Positions 25,100-33,170 of a DNA stretch of 64,000 nucleotides are shown piece after piece. The position numbers and the translations under genes were made by a program. Each line of letters starts with the position of its first letter. Within the stretch, counting starts at the first letter, position 1. The stretch spans positions 33,464 through 97,463 of the forward strand of contig DASWHR010000024.1 in assembly GCA_036398095.1 (NCBI GenBank), written 5' to 3'. The notes under the pieces are model-generated. The model was given only the letters and a program-made list of their open reading frames with translations. It was not told the DNA's origin and did not search any database. Source of the DNA: DASWHR01 sp036398095. Lineage in GTDB: Bacteria; Actinomycetota; AC-67.

Positions 25100-28000
25100 A
25101 CAGGTCCCAAGTGACCGGCCGGTCGGGGCTATATGAGCAGAACGCGCCCGTCTTGATGGAATTCCGCAGGTGAAGGGCAAGATTTTGGTCCTGCGCCTCG
25201 ACCGTTTTCAGGGAGGCCGCGATGCTGTTCCGGACGCTGACGCGGGCGCGTTCGGCGGCCGATCCGGCTCGGCGGGAGCGGCCCCCCAGCCCCGTCGCGG
25301 CCGTCAGATGGTCGGCGAGCGCGTCCAGCTCCTCGCGGGCCCGTGTGGCGCGGCCCGCATCCCCGAACCCTTCGGCCTCGTCGAGATCCTGCTGCAACTC
25401 CCGAATCCGCTCGCCGATCTCGCGGCGAGCCCGCTCGTCCAGGACCTCGCCGGCGTCGCTCGACGCCAGCGCGCGCCGCTCGGCCGACCCGCCCGGTGCC
25501 ACCCCGCCGGCAAGCCCGACCAGGTCGAGCACGTGGATCTCGTGCGAGGGGTGAGCGACCAGGTGCGCGATGTAGCCCAGACCCCGCGAGTCCTTGACGC
25601 GCGCGAGGCTCGCGCCGCTCCCGACCGTCCAGAAGTGGCCCTCGCGGCGGAGCACGAATCCGGTCGGCGCCGGACCGGCGTGATCGCCGGCGTGATCACG
25701 GCTGGAGTGACCGGCCGGCGACCGCGCCTCGTCCAGGCCGCGGCGGGCTTCGTCCAGGTGCCGCCGCATTCCGAGCCGCCGGTATCCGTCCGCCGCCTCC
25801 TCCAGCATCGCCGCGGCGCGAGCGCGGTCGGCGCCGGCCGCCCCGCGCTCGAGCAGCATCGCGGCGTGATGGCGAAGCACGTCGGGCCGCTCGAATCGAA
25901 CGGGCAACTCGTCGGCGTGATGCAGCGCAACGACGAAATGCGTCTCGGCGTCGTCCCATCGCTCCGCGGCGACGGCGGCGCGCGCGGCGACCAGCCGCAT
26001 GAGCCGGAAATCGTGGTACGGACGAAGGATCATGCCGCCGTCGATCGCGCCGAGCATCGCCGGATACAACGCGGCGGCCCGCTCGCGATCGCCCGCGTCG
26101 ATCGCGGCTTCGACGACGGCGGAAGCCATCAGCCGGGATCCGGCCGAGACCGGACCGTCCGATCCGGGAAGGAACGGATCGGCCTGCTCGAGCAACCGGC
26201 GCGCGCCCTCGACGTCACCGGTCAGCGCCCGAACGCGGGCGAGCAATCCGATCGAGTGTCCGCTCCACGCCGACGGAGGCTCCAGCCGTCCGGCTTCCTC
26301 GTACAGGGCCGCGGCTCGATCCCACTCCCCTGCCCAGAAATCCGCGGCGGCCCGATGGTTGAGCCAGTGAGCGCGAACGTGGGGAGATCCCGTCATCGAC
26401 TGATCTTGAATCGAATCCAGATGCGCGTGGTAGCCGGCGATGTCGCCGTCGGACGCCAGCCGGACGAGCCCACGCGCGTAGTGCGCGTTCATGATCGACT
26501 GCAGGTGGCCGATTGCTTGCCCGTCGGCCTGTTGTTCGGAAGAGACTTCGTCCAATTCGCGAAGGCGTCCGAGGAAGCCGAGCGACCAAGCGAGCGCGAC
26601 GCGCGCACCGGCGAGTTGATACAGGTCGCGGTGCGTGGTGAGCAGTGCGACGGCTGCGGTTCCGTCGGACACGGCTTCGTCGAGCCGGCCCCATGCGGCG
26701 AAATGCGCGACGCGGAAGCACAGGATCGCGGCGCGGACCGCCTCGCCGCACGATTCGGCGTCGCGAAGCGCCTCGGCCATCATCGGCTCACCCGTCTCCG
26801 GCGCCCCGTCTTCGCTTTCTTGGAAGCCGAGCCAGCCGGTCATCCATGCGCGCTCCGCGGTGCGTCGCTCGCCGTGCGCATCGATCGCGCGTCGCGCGAC
26901 GTCGCGGGCCCGATCGAAGCGGCCCATCCGCGACAGGACGCCGATCAGAACCCGGGCGGCGGCGGCCGCGGCCGGCGGATCGTCCAAAGCCACCGACAGT
27001 TCCATCGAACGCGTCAGCGACTCCTCGGCGGGGTCGATGTCGCCGGCGATGAACCGCGCTCGCCCGAGCCAGAACAAGGCCTCGGCTTCGGGCTGCTGGC
27101 CGGCGCGGGCGAACCGCGACGCGGCCTCGAACCGCGCTGCGGCATCGGCCGGCGCAGCCGCATCCAGCGCCCGGCGGCCGGCTTCGAGAAGGTACGAGAA
27201 TGCCTTTTCCGGGTCGGCCGCCGGACCGGCCGCATCCCAGTGCGCGGCGATCTCGCTCGCGATCTTCGACGGATCCGGCGTGACGCGTTCGAGCGCGCCG
27301 GCAACCCATGCGTGCAGTTGCTGGCGACGCACGCCGGAAACGCCGGCGAGAATGGTCTGGCGACTGAGCTCGTGCGCGAAGCCGAACGTCATCCGGTGTC
27401 CTTCGCCGCTCGAGATCAGGATGCCGGCTCGTTCGGCTTCGTCGATCGCGTCCAGAAGCGCGTCTCCTTCGACTTCGCCGACGGCTTCGAGGAACGGCAG
27501 CGTCACAGCGCGGCCGGCGACGGCGGCGGCGCGAAGCAGGCGCATGGTCGCGCCGCCAAGACGTTCCAGTCGCCGTTCGATCACGAGCCGGACCGATTCG
27601 GGCACGTGGCCGGGCTCGATATTCATCGTGGCGACCAGATGCCCGCGGTCGTCGACGAGTTGGTTCTGCTCGGCGAGGAATCGAACCACTTCTTCGATGA
27701 AGAATGCGTTGCCGCTGGTTTCTTGCCGGAGCGCGGCGACCAGCGATGCCTCCGGCGTCCGTCCGGACATGGCGCGAACCATCGCGCCGACGTCGTCTTC
27801 GCCGAACGGCTGCAGCGTGAACTGATGCGCAAGACGCCGCCGGATCATGTCCTCGCGGACCGCGGCGACCGGTGCGCCGGCGGCTTCCGCGGTGCGCGCG
27901 GTCGCAACGATCAGAACGGAATGCCGCGAGACCCATTCGGCCATGTGCGCCAGGAACGCAGACGTTTCTTCGTCTGCCCAATGCACGTCTTCGAAGATCA

Positions 28001-28979
28001 AGACGATCGGCCGGCGCTGCGACGCCCGGTCGACGACGGAACGGACCGCATCGAGCAGCAGACGCAGCCCATGCGCCGGCGCGACGTCCGGCAACGCCGC
28101 GACATCGAACCGATCGTGAATCGATGGGACCAGCGTCGCGATCCGCGACGCGTCGTCCCCGAGAATCTCGGCCGCCGCAGGCCCGGCAAGACTCAGCGCA
28201 TGCTCGATCATCTCGGTCACGGCGATCAGCGGCGCCGACGGTGTTTCGTAGCAGTGTCCGGCCACGGTTGTCATTCCGCGCGCCCGCGCTTCGCCGGCGA
28301 CCTGTTCGGCAAGGCGCGACTTGCCCACGCCGGGTTCGCCGGCGATCAGCACGACGCCGCCGCTGCCGCGGTCGACGGCATCAAGAAACCGGCGCATGTC
28401 CGCAACCTCTCCGGCTCGTCCCACGAACGGCGTCCGCTCCAGCGCCGGCAGCGGGCGCAGCGTGGCATCGCGCCAGAGCGCCTCGAAGATGCGGACGCGT
28501 TCCGGGAACCCCTTCAGCCGGTAACGGCCGATGTCCGCGAACTCGATTCCCGGAACGGCGCCGGCAAGGTCCCGGCAGATCTCGGTGACCAGAATCTGGC
28601 CCGGCGACGCTTTCGCGGTGATGATCGCGGCCGCCTCGGCTGCCCGCCCTCGCACCTCGCCGTCGTCGATGACGACGTCACCGGCGGTCACGCCGATCCG
28701 GACGGTCGAATAGTCGAACCGCCCCGCCGCTCGTTCGTCGAGCAGACCGCGCTGGATCTCGGCGGCGCAGGCGACCGCCGGACTCGCCGACGCGAACACG
28801 GCGGTCGCGCCACCGGCCGCGCGCAGCGACCGTCCCTGGTGCCGCTCAACGTGGGCGGCGATCAGATCGCCGACCTCGCGCCACGCCAACGGTACGGCTT
28901 CCGCGCCGCCGTCCCGAAGCCCCGGCGGCGTGGCAATGTCGGCGAACAGGATCGTCAGGGTTTGCGGCGTCGGCGGCAT
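25098..28979 (-). CDS. Giant signalling ATPase: cyclase-homology + AAA/NACHT-like + TPR + conserved C-terminal domain
   Basis: 1293 residues from ATG 28979. Residues 1-165 are a class III cyclase-homology domain (LTILFADIAT..., VRIGVTAGDVVIDDGEVRG, LVTEICRDLAGAVPG, IGRYRLKGFPERVRIFEAL). The first metal Asp is present, but the GDG-type second site is replaced (GGATAVFAS) and the N-R catalytic block is degenerate, so it is probably inactive. Next come an ATPase (Walker A GEPGVGKSR; Walker B VLIFEDVHWAD), a long helical TPR-like region (about 600-1080), and a C-terminal domain starting FVLRREGHFWTVGSGASLARVKDSRGLGYIAHLVAHP. This architecture is common in actinobacterial regulators whose outputs are unknown. 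The adjacent cNMP-binding gene lies downstream. Confidence 0.9.
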   Translation of the reverse strand: MPPTPQTLTILFADIATPPGLRDGGAEAVPLAWREVGDLIAAHVERHQGRSLRAAGGATAVFASASPAVACAAEIQRGLLDERAAGRFDYSTVRIGVTAGDVVIDDGEVRGRAAEAAAIITAKASPGQILVTEICRDLAGAVPGIEFADIGRYRLKGFPERVRIFEALWRDATLRPLPALERTPFVGRAGEVADMRRFLDAVDRGSGGVVLIAGEPGVGKSRLAEQVAGEARARGMTTVAGHCYETPSAPLIAVTEMIEHALSLAGPAAAEILGDDASRIATLVPSIHDRFDVAALPDVAPAHGLRLLLDAVRSVVDRASQRRPIVLIFEDVHWADEETSAFLAHMAEWVSRHSVLIVATARTAEAAGAPVAAVREDMIRRRLAHQFTLQPFGEDDVGAMVRAMSGRTPEASLVAALRQETSGNAFFIEEVVRFLAEQNQLVDDRGHLVATMNIEPGHVPESVRLVIERRLERLGGATMRLLRAAAVAGRAVTLPFLEAVGEVEGDALLDAIDEAERAGILISSGEGHRMTFGFAHELSRQTILAGVSGVRRQQLHAWVAGALERVTPDPSKIASEIAAHWDAAGPAADPEKAFSYLLEAGRRALDAAAPADAAARFEAASRFARAGQQPEAEALFWLGRARFIAGDIDPAEESLTRSMELSVALDDPPAAAAAARVLIGVLSRMGRFDRARDVARRAIDAHGERRTAERAWMTGWLGFQESEDGAPETGEPMMAEALRDAESCGEAVRAAILCFRVAHFAAWGRLDEAVSDGTAAVALLTTHRDLYQLAGARVALAWSLGFLGRLRELDEVSSEQQADGQAIGHLQSIMNAHYARGLVRLASDGDIAGYHAHLDSIQDQSMTGSPHVRAHWLNHRAAADFWAGEWDRAAALYEEAGRLEPPSAWSGHSIGLLARVRALTGDVEGARRLLEQADPFLPGSDGPVSAGSRLMASAVVEAAIDAGDRERAAALYPAMLGAIDGGMILRPYHDFRLMRLVAARAAVAAERWDDAETHFVVALHHADELPVRFERPDVLRHHAAMLLERGAAGADRARAAAMLEEAADGYRRLGMRRHLDEARRGLDEARSPAGHSSRDHAGDHAGPAPTGFVLRREGHFWTVGSGASLARVKDSRGLGYIAHLVAHPSHEIHVLDLVGLAGGVAPGGSAERRALASSDAGEVLDERARREIGERIRELQQDLDEAEGFGDAGRATRAREELDALADHLTAATGLGGRSRRAGSAAERARVSVRNSIAASLKTVEAQDQNLALHLRNSIKTGAFCSYSPDRPVTWDL

Positions 28980-29043
28980 GGTTCGACCATGACACACAAA
29001 GTTGCTGCGAGACGCAATTCGGTTGCTTGCGTGCCGGTTGTGC

Positions 29044-29823
29044 CTACTCGCGCCCAGGCGCCCAGACATACGGCGTCGTGCGAGCGATGCGCACGAAACC
29101 CAAGCGCTCCAGAATCGGCCGGCTCAGCGGCGATGCGTCCACGTGAAGGTAGGCGTAGCCGCGAGCCGCCGCGAGGTCCGCGCGCCACGAAACCAGCGCG
29201 CGATAGATGCCGCGACCCCGCCATTCGGGAATCGTGCCGCCGCCCCACAGGCTCGCGAAACGGCTGCCGGGCGGCAGCTCCAGTCGCGCGGCGCAGACCG
29301 GCTCATCGCCGGCCAGCGCAACCGCGAGCACGTTCGTCGCATCGCCGCTTTCGATCTGCGCGAGCAGCGTCTCGCGATAGCGCGCCTGCGGGCGTCCGAA
29401 CGCGATCCGGTGCACCTCGACCAGCATGTCCACGCCCGTCTCGTCGGTCACCTCGACGATCCGCACGCCGGACGGCGGCTTCGTGCGCGGCAGGGTCGCG
29501 ACTTCGCCGATCATTACCGACTCGTCCTCTTCTTTGACGAGTCCGGCGTCGACCAGATGCTGCTCCAAGTCGGGTGGCGAGTCGTAGTCGTAATACTTCC
29601 ATTCGAAGGGATGCCCGAGCGCGGCGAAGATGGCGATTTCGCGCGCAATCGCCTTGGCGGCGGTCGCCTCGTCGAGGTCGGACCATTCGACCCCGAACCA
29701 TCCGCGATCGTCGAGGCCGATCGTGCGGCGAATACGTGGCTCGATCTCAACGCGAACACCGGGGCGGTCCGGCGGCGGCCGTCGCCGCATGTCCGCATCG
29801 AAAGCGTCTCGGATGACCGTCAC
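29044..29823 (-). CDS. GNAT-family N-acetyltransferase
   Basis: 259 residues from GTG 29823. The acetyl-CoA-binding motif A is GTIPEWRGRGIYRALVSWRADLAAARG (RGRGIYRA is the Q/RxxGxG/A loop), preceded by beta strands FASLWGGGTIP and followed by YLHVDASPLSRPILERLGFVRIART, the motif B region. The N-terminal half (residues 1-130) may be a divergent second GNAT fold. The acetyl acceptor is not predictable. The start is 6 nt after a TAGTCT box on the minus strand, again a leaderless arrangement. It ends 65 bp before the start of the AAA regulator on the same strand. Confidence 0.88.
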   Translation of the reverse strand: MTVIRDAFDADMRRRPPPDRPGVRVEIEPRIRRTIGLDDRGWFGVEWSDLDEATAAKAIAREIAIFAALGHPFEWKYYDYDSPPDLEQHLVDAGLVKEEDESVMIGEVATLPRTKPPSGVRIVEVTDETGVDMLVEVHRIAFGRPQARYRETLLAQIESGDATNVLAVALAGDEPVCAARLELPPGSRFASLWGGGTIPEWRGRGIYRALVSWRADLAAARGYAYLHVDASPLSRPILERLGFVRIARTTPYVWAPGRE

Positions 29824-29854
29824 GAGCGCAGACTATCCGAGCCCGCGCGCCACG

Positions 29855-31099
29855 TCACCGGGCCCAGCGATCGGCCCATCGCGAGAACTCGGCGTTGCCC
29901 GAGGCGCGCGCGAGCCGGCGAAGCACGTCTACGTGGATGGCGTGATAGCGCATATTGATGGTGCGGCCTTGGAAGCGTTGCGGGATCTCGATCGTGGCCG
30001 GCGATGCGGCCGCGTCGAGCGTCGCGATCCGGATCCACCCGCCTTCCTGTCGTGCCTCAAGCGTGCCGGCGCCGCGATACGCGACGCGCAGGAACACGCG
30101 CGGCACGGCACGAACCGACACCGGGTAGCGCGGCCGGACTCCCGTCGCGATCGCCGCGTGATCCGGTCGCGCAACGACGCGCCCGGCGCCGTCGACGACG
30201 ACGGCTTCTTCGACGACCGCTCCGGCGATTCTGATCTCGGTGCCGTCACTCCGTCGAAGCAGGTCGTAGGCGCTGATCGAGCCGCCCGGCGTCGGAACGT
30301 CGAACAGCGGCAACAGCGCCGCGGCGGCCGTCGCACCGCGAGCGAACAGGTCGCGGCCACGGGCGTCCCCGGTCACCTCGGCGAACGAACGCGCCGACAT
30401 GATCGAAAACAGATGCCCGTTGAGCACGTATGACGGCGTCGGGCTCGGATACTCCTGAATCCACGCGCCGCCGCCGGCTTCGTCGACGAGTCCGCCGGAT
30501 GCGCGCGGAAGGAGCAGCGATTCGAACGTTGATCGGGCCGCCCGCTCATAGGCCGCGTCACCGGTCAGACGCGCGATCGATAGGAACGATCCCATCAGCG
30601 TGGTCTGCGCCAAGCCGGAAAACCAGGGCGCGCGCACCCGTCCGGCGGCGCCGAAGCCGTAGGAAAACGAATAGGGAAACAACAGCGCGCCGTCACGCTC
30701 GATCGCGCTTCGAAGAACGCCGTTCGCGGCACGCGTGGCCAGGCACATCTTCTGCGTCTTCGAGGTCGCGGAATCGGACAGCACGGCTTGCAGGTAGAGC
30801 GCGGCGTCTTGCGGGTTTCGCCGGCCGTCGCGCGTCGGATAGCCGCTGCGCAGCCGGTACCCCGCCGGCCGGCGCGTCCCGCACGGATCGGGTCGCGCCG
30901 ACGGTGTCGCGACCCGCGGCCGCGTGGCCACCGGGGCCACGAGCTGATGCGAGGGCGTTTCCAAGCCGCCCGGCAGGGAAGCGATCGACTGGACCGCCGT
31001 CCGGGTCACCGCCGTGCCGGGCGGCGCGACGCTTGCCCGGCATGCCGCCGCCACGACGCCGAGCGCCATCGTCACTGCGACTGTCGTCCCTCGTCTCAT
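29855..31099 (-). CDS. Secreted protein with D-glucuronyl C5-epimerase C-terminal-like domain
   Basis: 414 residues from ATG 31099 with signal sequence (TTVAVTMALGVVAAACRASVA; an AAC motif makes a lipoprotein conceivable). From about residue 150 it carries FSYGFGAAGRVRAPWFSGLAQTTLMGSFLSIARLTGD, YERAARSTFESLLLPRASGGLVDEAGGGAWIQEYPSPTPSYVLNGHLFSIMS, an (alpha/alpha) toroid signature of the D-glucuronyl C5-epimerase family. In animals that family epimerises heparan precursor uronates; bacterial members may act on uronate-containing polysaccharide. A beta-rich region follows and the helical repeat resumes near the C-terminus. It is downstream (47 bp) of the sigma-partner gene. Confidence 0.83.
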   Translation of the reverse strand: MRRGTTVAVTMALGVVAAACRASVAPPGTAVTRTAVQSIASLPGGLETPSHQLVAPVATRPRVATPSARPDPCGTRRPAGYRLRSGYPTRDGRRNPQDAALYLQAVLSDSATSKTQKMCLATRAANGVLRSAIERDGALLFPYSFSYGFGAAGRVRAPWFSGLAQTTLMGSFLSIARLTGDAAYERAARSTFESLLLPRASGGLVDEAGGGAWIQEYPSPTPSYVLNGHLFSIMSARSFAEVTGDARGRDLFARGATAAAALLPLFDVPTPGGSISAYDLLRRSDGTEIRIAGAVVEEAVVVDGAGRVVARPDHAAIATGVRPRYPVSVRAVPRVFLRVAYRGAGTLEARQEGGWIRIATLDAAASPATIEIPQRFQGRTINMRYHAIHVDVLRRLARASGNAEFSRWADRWAR

Positions 31100-31145
31100 G
31101 CCCAACAGAACGTTCGCCGCCCGCGATCGGTTGCATCGGCACGTT

Positions 31146-32489
31146 CTATTCGAGTTTCAAGCGCCAGATCTCGCCGGAGCGGCTGAACCAGAGCCGGTCG
31201 CCCGCGAGCGCGATTCCGTTCGCGGGCGCTCCCGTCGCGATCTTGCGAAGCAGCACTCGTCGCGTCGCGTCGATCACCCACACGCCGTCGGCTTTCGGTC
31301 CGTTGTCGGCAAGGTAGAAGCGACCGTCCCCCGAGGCCATATCACCCATCAGATGCTCACCACCGACGTCGTAGCCGGCAACGACTCGATTCTGATCCGG
31401 GTCGATCTGCGCGACGATGCCCCACCCTTCCGCCCAGACCGCGTCGGGTCCGACGTGCACTTCGGCGAAGTCGGTCGTCGTTGACGGGTCGGCCGGGGGC
31501 ACGTCGATCGTGGCGATGACCCGCGCGGTCGCCGGATCGATGCGAGCGATGAAGTTGTCTTCGCCGGGCGTGCCACGGTTCTGCGATACGGCGGCCCAGA
31601 TGCTGCCGAACCCGGCGCCCACCGAATATGCGTCGACGCCGACCTCTTCGAGCGTGCCGGCGGCGAGGTCGGCGCGCAGCATGCCGCCGTCGGCGCCGAT
31701 CCACAGCGAGCCGGCGGCGAACGCAAGCCCGTGCCATCGCACGAACCGCGAGCGCGCCGTAGCCGGCGACGAAGACGGCGTCGGCAGCAAGCCCGGCTCG
31801 GAGGCGTCCGGCTCGGAGGCGACGCCGAGTTTGATCAGCACCGACGGACACATCGTGCCGGCGTCGATGCGCATCACGAACGCTTCTCCGTCGCGGTCGC
31901 CGCCGGCCGGTTCGATCGCATCGCACCGATCCGTCGCGAGCGTGCGATCCACGTCATCCGCACCGGCGCCGGCGATCCAGACGCCCCCATCGTCGGCGGC
32001 CACGACGCGCGGTTCCAGCACCGCGTTCGCGCCGGCGATGTCGGAAAGCACGATCCGCCCGTCCAGCCGGCCCGATGTCGTGTATTTGAGCACGCGCGTC
32101 GTGGCGATCACCCAGACGCCGCCGTGCGCGGCAATCTTCGCGCCCGCGTCGGGAACCTCGGCGACTCGCGCGAGCGCCGAGCGCACCGGCGTCGACCGCG
32201 GGGCGGGCTCGACCGTCGGCGCGGCCGTCGCCGACGGCTCGGGCACACGCGTCGGCGAGGCAGGGGGAAGCGACGCGGCCGGAGGGCCGGCCGAGCGCTG
32301 CGAAATCAGCGTCGTCGTTCCCGCAATGACGATCGAGGCCGCCAGCACCGCGGAGAGGGCGTTGGTCGCGCGTCGCGCGCGAGCGCGCCGGCGCGTCGGA
32401 CGGGGCAACGAGGACTCGCCGCGCAGGGGATCGGCCGACCGTTCGCTCAGCGACCGGCGGAGGCGGCGTTCCAGATCCTCATTCATCAC
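31146..32489 (-). CDS. Single-TM beta-propeller protein, probable sigma-factor partner
   Basis: 447 residues. Cytoplasmic N-terminus (MNEDLERRLRRSLSERSADPL), one TM at about 43-61 (ALSAVLAASIVIAGTTTLIS), a Pro/Ala/Thr linker, then an extracytoplasmic propeller-like domain with repeats AAHGGVWVIATTRVLKY, DDGGVWIAGAGADD, FAAGSLWIGADGG, VGAGFGSIWAAVSQ, VGPDAVWAEGWG, LAGDRLWFSRSGEIW. Its start overlaps the end of the ECF sigma gene by 11 bp, the arrangement of sigma/anti-sigma pairs; the N-terminal segment is where a sigma-binding domain would be, though no zinc-finger anti-sigma motif is present. Inference: membrane sensor regulating the sigma factor. Confidence 0.82.
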   Translation of the reverse strand: MMNEDLERRLRRSLSERSADPLRGESSLPRPTRRRARARRATNALSAVLAASIVIAGTTTLISQRSAGPPAASLPPASPTRVPEPSATAAPTVEPAPRSTPVRSALARVAEVPDAGAKIAAHGGVWVIATTRVLKYTTSGRLDGRIVLSDIAGANAVLEPRVVAADDGGVWIAGAGADDVDRTLATDRCDAIEPAGGDRDGEAFVMRIDAGTMCPSVLIKLGVASEPDASEPGLLPTPSSSPATARSRFVRWHGLAFAAGSLWIGADGGMLRADLAAGTLEEVGVDAYSVGAGFGSIWAAVSQNRGTPGEDNFIARIDPATARVIATIDVPPADPSTTTDFAEVHVGPDAVWAEGWGIVAQIDPDQNRVVAGYDVGGEHLMGDMASGDGRFYLADNGPKADGVWVIDATRRVLLRKIATGAPANGIALAGDRLWFSRSGEIWRLKLE

Positions 32490-32991
32490 TCATCACTCCA
32501 CGCAACGACTCCAGGCCGCGCGACAGCAGCGATTTGACCGTGCCCGGCCGGCATCCAAGCGCTTCGGCGATATCGGCATCGCTCAGGTCCATGTAGTAGC
32601 GAAGCACGAGCGCCGCGCGTTGCCGCTCCGACAACCGCGACAGGCCCTTGAATATCTCGTCGCGCTCCGCCGGGTCGGGATCGGTGTGCGGCTCGTGTCG
32701 CTCGGCGCGCTGTCGCTCGGCGTAGCGCGCTTCGACCTTCCTGCGACGATGCCGCGCGATGACGAGCGAGACGACCGTGCGTCGCACGTATCCCTGGGCG
32801 GACTGCGCGTCGCGCAGATCCAGGAAGCGGCCGGCAATCCGCACGAAAGCATCTTGCACGATGTCGTCGGCCGCCCAGCGGTCGCCGGTCAGCAGATAGG
32901 CCAGCCGCCGCGCCGACGGCGCGTGGTCCCGATACAACGCGTCGAGCCTGCCGCCCGAAATCTCGCTTCGCTCCAACGCCTCTTCGATCAC
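32479..32991 (-). CDS. ECF RNA polymerase sigma factor (SigE-family-like)
   Basis: 170 residues from GTG 32991. Region 2 has LYRDHAPSARRLAYLLTGDRWAADDIVQDAFVRI, the DA-D/E-IVQDAF core typical of sigma2, and region 4 has LSRLSERQRAALVLRYYMDLSDADIAEALGCRPGTVKSLLSRGLESLR, a helix-turn-helix that binds the -35 element. Length and the GTVKSLLSRG motif fit actinobacterial SigE-family ECF factors. It is translationally coupled to the TM-propeller gene. The 180 bp upstream (32992-33170), between this gene and the FtsH stop, must hold its promoter but I see no distinct boxes. Confidence 0.94.
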   Translation of the reverse strand: MIEEALERSEISGGRLDALYRDHAPSARRLAYLLTGDRWAADDIVQDAFVRIAGRFLDLRDAQSAQGYVRRTVVSLVIARHRRRKVEARYAERQRAERHEPHTDPDPAERDEIFKGLSRLSERQRAALVLRYYMDLSDADIAEALGCRPGTVKSLLSRGLESLRGVMSDE

Positions 32992-33170
32992 GCTCGTCCG
33001 AACCGATGAGCGTGCCTCCGAGGATGCATACTCGCACCGATTCTCCCGCCGACGGCGTTAGGTGGGCGGGCACGCGAGCAGAGGTGGTCATACCCATCCG
33101 AACGCCTTGCGATTCCGAATGGTTGCGGTTCGCGGGGCGGCCGTGAAAGAGTCCCTGCGGACGGACCCCT

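Noticed and set aside
25170..29537. 1455-codon plus-strand frame opposite the AAA regulator
   Set aside because: Antisense shadow: no domains, no start signals, Arg/Asp/Gly-rich composition; the minus strand carries Walker and cyclase-fold motifs.
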